Assembly: GCF_018739865.1 (NCBI RefSeq)
Contig: NZ_JADOER010000017.1
Coordinates: 1 to 34,757, forward strand
From: Leptothoe kymatousa TAU-MAC 1615
Lineage (GTDB): Bacteria; Cyanobacteriota; Cyanobacteriia; Phormidesmidales; Phormidesmidaceae
DNA length: 34,757 nt
Direction of reading: 5' to 3'
Under the pieces are notes generated by a model that saw nothing but the letters and a program-made list of their open reading frames with translations, searched no databases and was not told where the DNA came from. Of this stretch, positions 1-9,564 are shown piece after piece. A program made the position numbers and the translations under genes. Each line of letters opens with the position of its first letter. Positions within the stretch are counted from its first letter, which is position 1.

Positions 1-135
1 ACGCTCAACCCTCATGTTGGATTGGGCAAGATGCTTCATGGGTTAGCAACAGATTTTGTCTAAACTACAGTTCTAATTGCTGACGGGGATTGGCAGCCCT
101 CTGCATCATGTACCGCTTTAGGGCAAACTTTATAG
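1..135 (+). pseudogene. C-terminal remnant of a haemagglutinin-like secreted protein
   Basis: Frame 1 is open from the window edge and reads TLNPHVGLGKMLHGLATDFV, then a TAA at 61-63, then TTVLIADGDWQPSASC and a TAG at 133-135. The motif DWQPSASC matches the tail of the next gene (AWQPSISC), so this looks like the end of an upstream tandem paralogue of the TPS-domain protein, now carrying an in-frame stop. Only the last 40 or so codons are visible, so whether the upstream part is intact cannot be judged. Confidence 0.45.
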
Positions 136-220
136 CGACCAGGGTCTATAAAAAAGCTTGAGTCAGGATGATGGTGTTAAAAACGTTGATATTATTGGCA
201 TAACTAATTGTCATTGCCCC

Positions 221-3200
221 ATGACTCGTTCATACGCCTATTGGTTTCAGTTTGGTTTAATCTTTGCCATTGGCCAAGTAGCTACCGTTACCCACGCATC
301 ATCGTTTGGTGATGATGTATTGCTTGCGCAGATTATTCCAGATGACACATTGGGGAATGAAAGCTCTATCGTCATTAAGGCTAACGAGACTGATCGCATT
401 GATGGCGGGGCTATCCGTGGAGGCAATCTATTCCATAGCTTTCAAGATTTCAATATAGACACTGGGCAGACAGTCTACTTTGTAAACCCAGAAAGTATTG
501 AGACGATTCTCAGTCGGGTCACTGGAACTAATGGCTCTGACATTGATGGCCTATTGGGTGTGGATGGCACAGCTGATCTATTTCTGCTGAATCCAAATGG
601 CATTACTTTTGGCCCCAATGCTCAGCTAGATATTCGTGGGGCATTTACTGCAAGTACAGCAGGCACGGTTGAGTTTACTGATGGTAGTGCGTTTAGTGCG
701 GTAAATCCTCAAGGGGCATCGATTTTGACAATGAGTGTGCCGTTGGGAGTACAGTTTAGTGACCAACCCCAGGGCAATATTACTAGTAACGGCAATTTGA
801 CCGTCGGAACAGAACAAAACCTTACTTTATTTGGGAATACAGTCCTCATTAGCGGCTCTCTTGTAGCACGGAATGGAACAGTCCATTTGCTTGGTAATCG
901 GATAGGATTGATTAACCAGGCCACTATCGACGTCTCCGGTGCTAATGGTGGTGGAATCATTTTGATTGGTGGTGACTATAAAGGACAGGGAAAAGTCCCT
1001 AATGCAGAACGTACTTTCATAGATTCCGATGTGGTGATCAATGCAGATGCATTACAAATTGGGGATGGAGGTCGAGTTGTTGTTTGGGCAGATGAGGCTG
1101 CCTACTTTGCGGGTAATATCAGTGCCCAAGGGGGACCGCAAAGAGGAAATGGAGGAATAGTTGAAGTATCAGGTGGAGAGTACTTAGCCCTTGAAGGTGA
1201 TGTTAATACCCAAGCACTGAATGGCCAGGCTGGTCAACTGCTGCTCGATCCTATCAACATCATCATCTCAAACACAGCTCCATCTGGATTTACCACGTTA
1301 GCACAAGGGGATCCAGTGCTAGCTGATTTCTTCTACGAAGCTACAGAAAATCTAGAACAAAATAGTCATCTGACACCTGAGACTTTAGTGGCATTGCTGT
1401 TTAACAACGACTTAGTTCTAGAAGCTACCGATATGATTCGAATTGTTGACGATGTTGATAATTCCTTAAGTGACAATGACTTATATCTGATAGCTTCAAT
1501 TATTGAGGTAGATAATGCTTCCCTTAAACAATCAGGAGGAGGAGGCTTGACTTTGTTGGCAACCCCACAAATAGAAAGCGGTTTCGTTAATATCTATGGA
1601 GGGGAAGTCACTGTAAATTCACAACCTTTAACCACCCTGAATACAGGCGATATTCGTATTGAGACGAACAACCTCACCCTAGCCAATGGAGGCAACATTA
1701 ATATCTCTGCCGACGGCAATGGGGCATCAGGAGACGCTATCATTTTTGCAGTTGATAATATTGTGGTGGAAGGTACTGACTCTAGCATCACTAGTCAGGT
1801 GAACTCAACTAGTAATGCTAATAGTGGAGATATTCTCATCGATACAAACAACCTCATTCTAGCCAATGGAGGCAACATAAATACCTCTACTGACGGCAAT
1901 GGAAGTTCTGGGGACGTTCTCATCTCTGCTGCCGATAATATTGTGGTGGAAGGTATTGGCTCTAGCATCACTAGTCAGGTGAACTCAACTAGTAATGCTA
2001 ATAGTGGAGATATTCTCATCGATACAAACAACCTTACCCTAGCCAATGGCGGCAGGGTAAGGTTGTTTATCGACGGCAATGGAAGTTCTGGGGACGTTCT
2101 CATCTCTGCTGCCGATAATATTGTGGTGGAAGGTATTGGCTCTAGTATCACTAGTCAATTGAATTCAACTAGTAATAGTAATGGTGGAGACATTCTCATC
2201 GATACAAACAACCTCATTTTAGCCAATGGAGGCAACATAAATACCTCTACTGACGACAATGGAACTTCTGGAGATGTGAGAATCAATGCTGCTGACCATA
2301 TTCTGGTGGAAGGTATTGGCTCTAGTATCACTAGTCAAGTGAATTCAATTAGTAATAGTAGTAGTGGAGACATTTTTATCGATACGAACAACCTCACCCT
2401 AGTCAATGGAGGCAACATTAACACCTCTACTGACGGCAATGGAACTTCTGGAGATGTGAGAATCAATGCTGCTGACCATATTCTGGTGGAAGGTATTGGC
2501 TCTGGCATCACTAGTCAAGTGAATTCGACTAGTGACAGCAATGGTGGAGATATTCTCATCGATACGAACAACCTCACCCTAGCCAATGAAGGTAACATTA
2601 TTAGTAGTGTTAGTAGTGGAGGTATTGATATTTTCTCTTCTCTGCTTAAACTTGATAGTGGAGAAATATCAGTCTATAGTACAGAAAATAGTACAGAAAA
2701 GGGTGGCGACATTAATATCATTAGCAACCGCATCATTATGCGTAGAGGCAGCTTGATTAGTATTGAATCAGATTCTGACGGCAATATTAATATCTCAACT
2801 AATTTGTTATTTTCTGGCTTCAATGAAAATAATGATATTTTAGCTAACGCTTCAGAAGGGATTGGAGGAGGTGTTTTTATTGATGAAGGAGACGATGGAA
2901 TTTGGAACTTCAATATAACATTGGAGTTCGAACCTGCAGCTCAACCACGAGAGAACCAAACAAATGACATTCGTGGCAGCTCTGGAATCGCTATAACTTC
3001 AACTGTCTTTGTCGAATCGATCGAGGACGATTTCGTTGAATTTTCCGTTGATTTAGCAGACCCTACTAACCAGATTATTCGTGGCTGCAATGCTGGAAAC
3101 ACAGTCATTAACGATAACTCGACTGGTGATTTTATCATTACTGGACGCGGAGGATACCCCATTAGACCAGTAGATATTACTAGCGAAGAAACACCACTCG

Positions 3201-3385
3201 ATGACTTGGGAGCAAGTATAGTTCAGTCTGAAGTATCGTCTTCATTAACATCACTTCCTACCCAAAAAATATATTCTAATGTATTAACTGACGCCCAAGA
3301 GGCTATAGTCACCGAAACAGGAGATGTCTTTCTAGTTACAGAAAGAGCCTGGCAACCCTCTATATCATGCGCAGTCCTAAATTAA
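221..3385 (+). CDS. Filamentous haemagglutinin N-terminal (TPS) domain secreted protein
   Basis: A large exoprotein of the two-partner secretion type. I prefer the ATG at 221 because it starts a plausible signal peptide (MTRSYAYWFQFGLIFAIGQ, then a cleavage region near THASS); a TTG at 158 would add 21 residues. The haemagglutination-activity/TPS domain follows at once, with the family hallmarks FNIDTGQTVYFVNP, ILSRVTG and LFLLNPNGITFGPNA and glycine-rich beta-helix strands. The middle carries five near-identical 60-residue repeats (DNA 1646-2545) and the tail ends in a Trp-Gln-Pro-Ser-x-Ser-Cys motif. In the family, the TPS domain guides export through an outer-membrane TpsB/Omp85 pore. No TpsB gene is in this window. 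The CHAT gene starts 36 bp downstream on the same strand, so the two may be co-transcribed. Function (adhesion or surface display) is inferred from the family. Confidence 0.85.
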   Translation: MTRSYAYWFQFGLIFAIGQVATVTHASSFGDDVLLAQIIPDDTLGNESSIVIKANETDRIDGGAIRGGNLFHSFQDFNIDTGQTVYFVNPESIETILSRVTGTNGSDIDGLLGVDGTADLFLLNPNGITFGPNAQLDIRGAFTASTAGTVEFTDGSAFSAVNPQGASILTMSVPLGVQFSDQPQGNITSNGNLTVGTEQNLTLFGNTVLISGSLVARNGTVHLLGNRIGLINQATIDVSGANGGGIILIGGDYKGQGKVPNAERTFIDSDVVINADALQIGDGGRVVVWADEAAYFAGNISAQGGPQRGNGGIVEVSGGEYLALEGDVNTQALNGQAGQLLLDPINIIISNTAPSGFTTLAQGDPVLADFFYEATENLEQNSHLTPETLVALLFNNDLVLEATDMIRIVDDVDNSLSDNDLYLIASIIEVDNASLKQSGGGGLTLLATPQIESGFVNIYGGEVTVNSQPLTTLNTGDIRIETNNLTLANGGNINISADGNGASGDAIIFAVDNIVVEGTDSSITSQVNSTSNANSGDILIDTNNLILANGGNINTSTDGNGSSGDVLISAADNIVVEGIGSSITSQVNSTSNANSGDILIDTNNLTLANGGRVRLFIDGNGSSGDVLISAADNIVVEGIGSSITSQLNSTSNSNGGDILIDTNNLILANGGNINTSTDDNGTSGDVRINAADHILVEGIGSSITSQVNSISNSSSGDIFIDTNNLTLVNGGNINTSTDGNGTSGDVRINAADHILVEGIGSGITSQVNSTSDSNGGDILIDTNNLTLANEGNIISSVSSGGIDIFSSLLKLDSGEISVYSTENSTEKGGDINIISNRIIMRRGSLISIESDSDGNINISTNLLFSGFNENNDILANASEGIGGGVFIDEGDDGIWNFNITLEFEPAAQPRENQTNDIRGSSGIAITSTVFVESIEDDFVEFSVDLADPTNQIIRGCNAGNTVINDNSTGDFIITGRGGYPIRPVDITSEETPLDDLGASIVQSEVSSSLTSLPTQKIYSNVLTDAQEAIVTETGDVFLVTERAWQPSISCAVLN
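1646..2605 (+). repeat. Tandem 180-bp in-frame repeats (5 full units plus a partial sixth)
   Basis: Units start at 1646, 1826, 2006, 2186 and 2366, with a partial sixth at 2546. Each unit encodes 60 residues of the pattern GDI-I-TNNLTLANGGNI, then DGNG-SGDV, then a VEG-GSSITSQVNS segment. Unit length is exactly 180 bp, so the frame is kept. Unit 3 differs in its first third (GGRVRLF instead of GGNINTS). The unit fits extra turns of a beta-helix stalk, and units can be gained or lost by recombination. Confidence 0.9.
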
Positions 3386-3421
3386 CCCCTCTAAATTTGC
3401 CCTCTTTAAACATAGCCAACC

Positions 3422-6310
3422 ATGAACTTCCATCCATACAAACAATTTAGTAAACCTCTTCGCCGCCTGTTGATGGCCCTAACCACGGCACTACTAACAG
3501 TCCTATTAGGACTATATGGATGGAATTCGGTAAGTTTTCTAACCCCAGCAACCGCAGCAGTTTCGACAGCCCCTCCAAGTCAACCATCAGAAACCCAGCA
3601 GCTTCTGGCCCAATCAGTCCCACAACAACTCTTACAACAAGGCCGAGAACACTACACAGCCCAACAATTCACCGAAGCTGTTAACACCTGGTCACAGGCT
3701 GAAAGATACTTTGCCAACCAAAACGATCCCCTCAACCAAGCCATAGCCCTCAGCAACCTGGCATTGGCCCATCACCAACTAAACCAATGGCCAGAAGCCG
3801 AAACAGCCATCACCACCAGCCTCCAACTACTCCAATCAACACCAGAGCTTTCCTTCCAGGGCTTACGAATATACGGCCAGGCCCTTAACACCCAAGGCAG
3901 TCTATACCTGGCCCAGGGACAAACCAAACAAGCCCTCAAAACTTGGGAGCAAGCCACCGAAATTTACACACAAGCTGATTATCCTGAAGGTATTATCAAA
4001 AGCTTGATAAACCAAACCTTTGCCCTGCGTAGTCTGGGCTTTTTCCTAGAGTCACAAAACCGTTTAGATCAAGTAGAAGCACTTTTAGCAGAACAGGTCG
4101 ATTCCCCCTTAAAAATTGCCCTAAAACGCAGTTTGGGAGAAACCCAGCGCCTAATCGGAGACTTGAAAGCCTCCAGAAAATCCCTGGAAGCCAGCCTGGA
4201 CCTGGCTAATACTTTGCAAGTTCCTACAGAGCTAGCAAAGACCCAGTTGAGTTTAGGCAAAACCCTACAGGCCAGTGCTCAACAACAAGAAACCTTAGCC
4301 AGACGCACCAAACAAGAAGACGATACAAACAAAGCCAGAGACCAATATGAGCAAGTACTAGACATTTATCAAACCATTCCCAGTACAGCCCCCTTAATTA
4401 TCCAACTTCGTGCACAGCTCAATCAGCTCGACATCTTACTCCATCAAGGAAAATGGATCGACGCCCAATCTGTGAAAAGCTCACTAATCGCTGACTTAGA
4501 GAAACTACAACTGGGGCGTCCATCAGCCTTTATCCACATGAGACTGGCACGTTTGCTCATGGACACATGCGCAACAGCTTGTCCTGCTGAGCTACAAAGC
4601 TCAAAGCAGGAAATTTATGACCTATTAGCCACTGCAAGAAATCAGGCTCAAGCACTTAATGATCCCATTGCTGAATCCTACTCCCTAGGTTATTTAGGTC
4701 ACCTGTATGAGCAAGAAGGAAACATCAAAAAACAAACCTATGGGGATGCTCAACGATTCACTGAAGCTGCCCTGACATTAACCCGCCATCAGCCCAATCT
4801 TGCCTATCAGTGGGAATGGCAGTTAGGCCGGATCGAACAAAAACAACAGCAACAAAAACAACAGAAAAATCAAGGCAATGTGCTGAAGTACTATAGCGAT
4901 GCATTTCAGCATGTGCAAGAAGTACGAAAAGATTTGCTATATGTTGAGTCAGACATTCAGTTCAATTTTCGCGATCAGATTGAACCCCTTTACCGAGAAT
5001 ACATCAGCTTACTGCTCCCCAAAGAAGATAGCAGCGTCAAAAGTGATCCTGCCCAATTAATTCAGGCTCAGAAAGTAATTGATGACCTGCGGGTCGCTGA
5101 ACTAGCCAGTTTTCTTGCCTGTGGACTGATCGAACCCGATGACAATATTCAACGAGCCACCATTCAGCAAGTCGCCGAAACAGACAAAAAAACAGCCATT
5201 ATTTATCCGATTATCTTGCCAGATACATCTGACACTGATCGGCTTGAAGTATTGCTTCAGCTACCGGACCAAACCATAAAACGGTACTACCCTTCACAGA
5301 GTATTTCAGCAAATAGTTCCAAAGCATCTAGCACTAATACCAATGTGTCAATCACCCAGGAAAAACTAGAGCAGTTCCGTAAAGAACTGGAGCAACCTTA
5401 TTTCTCCACTACGCGGGGCGAACCCCTAGCCGCACAAATTTACGACTGGCTCATCCGTCCTGCCGAAGATCAGGGTTGGTTAAAGTCAATCGATACCCTG
5501 GTGTTCGTGCTGGATGGTGCCTTTCGAAATGTGCCGATGGCAGCCTTATATGACCAGCAAATGGATAAGTTTCTGATCGAGAAATATGCCATCTCCGTAA
5601 CCTTTGGTGATCTCCAGCTGCCTGTTACCTCCCCAGAAAATTCATTGCGTGTCTTAGCTGCTGGTCTATCAAAAGACCCCAGTCCTTCATCTGACACATC
5701 TGAAAGTGGTGAGGATTTCTTTGGTCCACTGGTCTACGTACAAAATGAAATTGAATCTATTAACAAGAACATTAAAGACACACTCTCTTTTCTTGATCAA
5801 GCGTTCACTCCAGGAGATGTGCAAGATAAAATGAGTTCTGCAGCTTACAACATCGTACATTTAGCCACTCATGGAGAATTTGGCTTTACCAGAGATGAAA
5901 CCTTTCTATTGGCAGCCGATCCAGATAGTTCAACACAATCAGCTGACCAGGCAATTAAGGTTAAACCAATAGACCTCAATAGTTTTGACACCCTCCTCAA
6001 GACACGAAATCAGACACCTATTGACTTACTAGTGCTCAGTGCCTGTGAAACAGCTACAGGGGACAATCGTGAAGTATTAGGCATTGCGGGACTTGCTGTT
6101 CAATCAGGAGCTAGAAGCACGTTAGCCAGCCTGTGGAGCATTCATGATCTATCCACATCTCAACTGATGGATACGTTTTACAGCGAATTGCTCAATCCAG
6201 AGATATCTGCAGCAAAAGCACTTCAAACAGCACAAGTCAAGCTTATTCGTGAGGGCTACCTTAATCCATCCAGGTGGGCACCCTATATTTTAGTAGGCGA
6301 CTGGCGTTAG
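3422..6310 (+). CDS. TPR-repeat CHAT-domain protein, probably exported
   Basis: The protein begins with a basic start and a hydrophobic stretch (LLMALTTALLTVLLGLYGW) ending near ATAAVS, a likely signal peptide or N-terminal anchor. Residues about 70-450 are TPR-like helices (alanine- and glutamine-rich, for example AIALSNLALAHHQLNQW). The C-terminal third is a CHAT domain, a caspase-like cysteine protease fold. The catalytic pair is visible as His817 in HLATHGEFGF and Cys875 in LSACETATGD, followed by the conserved SLWSIHDLSTSQLMDTFY. Both catalytic residues are present, so an active peptidase is plausible, though the substrate is unknown. It sits directly behind the TPS haemagglutinin gene, an arrangement I recall from other cyanobacteria. 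Its stop overlaps the stop of the convergent DUF928 gene by 4 bp. Confidence 0.88.
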   Translation: MNFHPYKQFSKPLRRLLMALTTALLTVLLGLYGWNSVSFLTPATAAVSTAPPSQPSETQQLLAQSVPQQLLQQGREHYTAQQFTEAVNTWSQAERYFANQNDPLNQAIALSNLALAHHQLNQWPEAETAITTSLQLLQSTPELSFQGLRIYGQALNTQGSLYLAQGQTKQALKTWEQATEIYTQADYPEGIIKSLINQTFALRSLGFFLESQNRLDQVEALLAEQVDSPLKIALKRSLGETQRLIGDLKASRKSLEASLDLANTLQVPTELAKTQLSLGKTLQASAQQQETLARRTKQEDDTNKARDQYEQVLDIYQTIPSTAPLIIQLRAQLNQLDILLHQGKWIDAQSVKSSLIADLEKLQLGRPSAFIHMRLARLLMDTCATACPAELQSSKQEIYDLLATARNQAQALNDPIAESYSLGYLGHLYEQEGNIKKQTYGDAQRFTEAALTLTRHQPNLAYQWEWQLGRIEQKQQQQKQQKNQGNVLKYYSDAFQHVQEVRKDLLYVESDIQFNFRDQIEPLYREYISLLLPKEDSSVKSDPAQLIQAQKVIDDLRVAELASFLACGLIEPDDNIQRATIQQVAETDKKTAIIYPIILPDTSDTDRLEVLLQLPDQTIKRYYPSQSISANSSKASSTNTNVSITQEKLEQFRKELEQPYFSTTRGEPLAAQIYDWLIRPAEDQGWLKSIDTLVFVLDGAFRNVPMAALYDQQMDKFLIEKYAISVTFGDLQLPVTSPENSLRVLAAGLSKDPSPSSDTSESGEDFFGPLVYVQNEIESINKNIKDTLSFLDQAFTPGDVQDKMSSAAYNIVHLATHGEFGFTRDETFLLAADPDSSTQSADQAIKVKPIDLNSFDTLLKTRNQTPIDLLVLSACETATGDNREVLGIAGLAVQSGARSTLASLWSIHDLSTSQLMDTFYSELLNPEISAAKALQTAQVKLIREGYLNPSRWAPYILVGDWR

Positions 6311-7230
6311 AAAAGGCCAGAACATTGCAGAATATCTGCCTGAGCTACATCATCCTCAAGTCCGATGCTCTTTAGAAGGTCAGTCCAGTCTGCGTTGTTA
6401 ACACCAGTTGCATCTGACTGACAATGCAATTTTGCCGCTAGAGTTAAGGCATCATGCCATAGCCCATCATTGATATATTTCTCAATACGCTGTCGATTGC
6501 TCAAAGTATCTAACCCGCTGCGCTGATCGTAGGGTTCATACTTGATCCAACCGGTCGCACTTGGGTTTCTAGAGGGGCGCTCAGGATAACAAACTAAAGA
6601 AAAATACCAGCTATAAAGCTTTTCTGGAGCTAGAGCTATTCCTGAGCCGTCTAGAGTATCAAGGTCCAGACCAAAGATCCCAGACTCCCTGGGAATATTC
6701 TCGATAAAAATAGGCTGAGCTATAGCATCCCTATTCTTTTCGTTATCTTGTCGAACCTGGAGCATCAGTTCTGCGCCCTCAACATCTGCCGGTAACCGGG
6801 GAATGTAGAACCAGAGTTTAGGAGATGCATCAGCAGTTGAACCAAATAAAGCCTTTGACTGTTTAGAATGCCCTTCACTGTCTACGATTGGCTTTTCCAA
6901 AGGAGGAACAATGGCTGTCAGCTTCTGACTGAGAGCATTACATTTCCCACGAGTTCCGCCTGAAGTGGTTTCAGGTAGTTCTCCTGTATCACTTTTGGGG
7001 CTTCTAAAGATCCAAAACCAGGCCAAAACTTGAGGAATATGGTGGATATCGATAGTTGAAGCGAATGGACTAGAGCTATCTAAATTTTGTTTCAATGCAG
7101 GAGCTACTAATAGTTCCTGCCCTGAAACGGAGAGTGCCGCTGCGCTTGATGGCATACCACCTAAACTCAAACCCATAAGTAATAATAAGGCAACCACTTT
7201 TAACCAGCAGGATTGAATAATAGCTCTCAC
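6307..7230 (-). CDS. DUF928 family protein
   Basis: A secreted or periplasmic protein of unknown function. The GTG start gives an N-terminal hydrophobic signal (KVVALLLLMGLSLGG then PSSAAA). The middle and C-terminus match what I know of DUF928: an early GGTRGKC segment, ALSQKLTAIVPP, LWFYIPRL, GIFGLDLD, LYSWYFSLVCYPERPS and GWIKYEP. DUF928 genes typically sit beside CHAT and CHASE2 genes in cyanobacteria, as here. It lies 7 bp downstream of the phosphorylase-CHASE2 gene on the same strand, so the two form an operon. Its stop codon (TAA, complement of 6307-6309) overlaps the CHAT gene stop on the other strand. Confidence 0.8.
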   Translation of the reverse strand: MRAIIQSCWLKVVALLLLMGLSLGGMPSSAAALSVSGQELLVAPALKQNLDSSSPFASTIDIHHIPQVLAWFWIFRSPKSDTGELPETTSGGTRGKCNALSQKLTAIVPPLEKPIVDSEGHSKQSKALFGSTADASPKLWFYIPRLPADVEGAELMLQVRQDNEKNRDAIAQPIFIENIPRESGIFGLDLDTLDGSGIALAPEKLYSWYFSLVCYPERPSRNPSATGWIKYEPYDQRSGLDTLSNRQRIEKYINDGLWHDALTLAAKLHCQSDATGVNNADWTDLLKSIGLEDDVAQADILQCSGLF

Positions 7231-7237
7231 AACTCAC

Positions 7238-9364
7238 TCACCACTTCTTTAAAACTTTCTTAACCAATACCACCCCTAAGCTTGAGCATGAAAAACCCAG
7301 ACTTAATGATGCAAAGGGTAACCATAATCCAAATGAAAAAGCAATCCAACTGACTCCAAATGCTACAACTACAATACTAGGAACTGCGATAGCAATGGCA
7401 GCCGTGGAGTTAGGTATGCGAAACCATGAGTAATTGTAATTAGAGCAAACCCATACAATCAGACCTCCACTTAAGCCAGCTACAACAATACTAATCGCTT
7501 CGATCAATGCTGGCAAAACCCTTAGTCTCGCAATAGAATACTTATCTGAAATTACTGTACCCAAAATATAGCTAATCATATGAGCATGGACCTCTACACC
7601 ATGCAAACTCCCAATGGGCGTCACATGCTCATCGCGAGATTCCTTGCCCATATACCCTATTAGAATAATCGAGGCATTCTCTAAACTCTTACGTTCTTTA
7701 TCATCTAACCCACAGCCTTTATTTTCGGCAGGACACTTAAGAATATTGGTTGCATTAACGGTATTGAATGCTTGATTATTGTTAATGCCAGGATTCCGAT
7801 AGTTGAGTAAAATCTGATAACCTCCGGCAGAAATACCTTGAAAGCCTCCTGTCCTGGGCCATACTGGCTCAAAAGTCGTATTTTTTATTTTTATACGTCC
7901 ATAATCATCAATTAACGCTTTATTCCAGTTCTCTTCCTGTGATTTTGTTAGTGTTTTAGTCTCACTCAGAAATCTTAAAGCCATTTTATAGCTAAAAGAC
8001 TCTTCTATATCGCAGCCCAAGGCAGACGAGGAGCCTGCTAATTCAGGAGAAGACTCAACCTTGAGAAATTGACGACGCACAGAAGGAGTATTTCCTTGCC
8101 GGGTATCACGAATAAGATCATGGAATCCGACCTCATTAGAGATTACCTCAGCCCCTACCGCTGTTTTATCTTCGCCAAAACGACGGCAGGTTGAAATAAC
8201 CTGCTTACCTTGCTTTGTTATCAAACTTTTCAGCTGAGAATAATGTTCTCCTTGAAGTGCGCCATTACTCTCTGGCTCAGGATGGGGCTTATCTCGAATA
8301 ACATCAACCCCTATAATGGCATGCTTATCAATATCATTCTTCAATGTAAGTAAATAAGCTAGAATCTCTGTTAGCTTTAGGTCTGAGATTTCTTTTGTGA
8401 AATCATTTGACGTGTATAGCTCTGGTAATTCTGAACGCTGGACCCCTACAATTGCTATGCGTTCATCAACCTTCTCATAGGGAGGCAGCTTCATAAAATG
8501 GTCATAGGCTGCTAATTCAATTGCTTGCAATATCCCCAGCCAGCGAGGCCCCATGATTAGTAGAGCACAAATACCTGCTCCCCACAACACTGACGCTAAA
8601 AGACTCTGTCGCCTTCTAACATTAATCTTAGCCAATATCTGAAAGGCAAAGGCACTAGCATGACGAGACGCTCTTTCCTGGCGCTCCTCTTCGCTTCCTT
8701 CAATTGGATCATCAGCATTTTTATCCTGAATTAGGTCAGAGATCCCACGAATCACAATCGTTTGAATTTCAGGATAGGCAAAAGCAGCTTTAAGAAAACC
8801 AAAGCTTTCCATATCAACTGCGATCGCATCGTTATAACTGCTTCTCAAAAACTGAAACAGCTCCGAATCTCTAGACGCTACTACCTTTTCTCCAGATGCA
8901 AGCGGATCTATAAATGCTTGGGGATTACAATTTTCATTGTAATTATGAATCCGTCTTATCCATTCGCCTTCCCTAGCTTCTGAGCTGGCCCATTGTACAA
9001 CGGCCTTAGTAGAGTTATATACATCAGGGCGAGTAGCAAGTTGAGTGCCTACCTTACTAGCTTCATATTCATAAACTTTGGTTGTCGCTACTACATCGCC
9101 AATTCTGACATCTTCTTTTATGCCACCTGCAATACCAACAAAAAAGAGAACATCAGGCCTAAAGTAATTAATGGCTCGCTCTGTTTCAGCCGCTGCATTT
9201 GCATTGCCTTTGCCAATCTCAACAATGCTTACATCCCAATTAGTAAACTCGCCCCGCTCGCAAAGCATCCCCTGGGAGTACTTTTTTTTCTGTGGCTTCT
9301 TCAAATGCTCACGTACAGCCAAGTATTCAACTGGTAGGGCTGTTAATATCACGGCACGGGGCAT
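7238..9364 (-). CDS. Nucleoside phosphorylase (MTAN/PNP-like) fused to a CHASE2 membrane sensor
   Basis: Residues 1-245 are a nucleoside phosphorylase/nucleosidase-superfamily domain: AVILTALPVEYLAV at the start, FFVGIAGGIKEDVRIGD near 75, AVDMESFGF with the ribose-binding Glu186, and RGISD with the expected catalytic Asp210. A transmembrane helix follows (about 254-272), then a CHASE2 extracytoplasmic sensor (LAAYDHFMKLPP, ERIAIVGV and further blocks), and at least three C-terminal transmembrane segments from about 610. The protein ends just after them (KKVLKKW). CHASE2 normally precedes a C-terminal cyclase or kinase; here the only enzymatic domain is at the N-terminus. Phosphorylase-like domains act as nucleotide-cleaving effectors in some anti-phage systems (Detocs and relatives), so a sensor-gated nucleotidase is one reading. 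It shares an operon with the DUF928 gene. Confidence 0.82.
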   Translation of the reverse strand: MPRAVILTALPVEYLAVREHLKKPQKKKYSQGMLCERGEFTNWDVSIVEIGKGNANAAAETERAINYFRPDVLFFVGIAGGIKEDVRIGDVVATTKVYEYEASKVGTQLATRPDVYNSTKAVVQWASSEAREGEWIRRIHNYNENCNPQAFIDPLASGEKVVASRDSELFQFLRSSYNDAIAVDMESFGFLKAAFAYPEIQTIVIRGISDLIQDKNADDPIEGSEEERQERASRHASAFAFQILAKINVRRRQSLLASVLWGAGICALLIMGPRWLGILQAIELAAYDHFMKLPPYEKVDERIAIVGVQRSELPELYTSNDFTKEISDLKLTEILAYLLTLKNDIDKHAIIGVDVIRDKPHPEPESNGALQGEHYSQLKSLITKQGKQVISTCRRFGEDKTAVGAEVISNEVGFHDLIRDTRQGNTPSVRRQFLKVESSPELAGSSSALGCDIEESFSYKMALRFLSETKTLTKSQEENWNKALIDDYGRIKIKNTTFEPVWPRTGGFQGISAGGYQILLNYRNPGINNNQAFNTVNATNILKCPAENKGCGLDDKERKSLENASIILIGYMGKESRDEHVTPIGSLHGVEVHAHMISYILGTVISDKYSIARLRVLPALIEAISIVVAGLSGGLIVWVCSNYNYSWFRIPNSTAAIAIAVPSIVVVAFGVSWIAFSFGLWLPFASLSLGFSCSSLGVVLVKKVLKKW

Positions 9365-9564
9365 GGACTCAGTTCCCAGGCAAAGGATCTCAATTATTCT
9401 GACTTAAAATTCCATCCTCATATTAGTTGATCTGTCAGTTGGCTAGGCTTTCTACTCAGGAAAATAAGGATCTTCAACCTCTGTAGCTATACTAAGTCCC
9501 TTAACTATTAATCTTCCTCAGGAAGTTGAATTATTAATGCTGTCACAATGATACATTCCTGGAA

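Noticed and set aside
1646..2605. 180-bp periodicity as satellite DNA or CRISPR
   Set aside because: The repeats are in frame, encode a beta-helix-like 60-residue unit and lie wholly inside the haemagglutinin gene.
8762..9407. Three plus-strand ORFs opposite the phosphorylase-CHASE2 gene
   Set aside because: They are antisense to a clearly conserved protein and have no recognisable domains or plausible composition.
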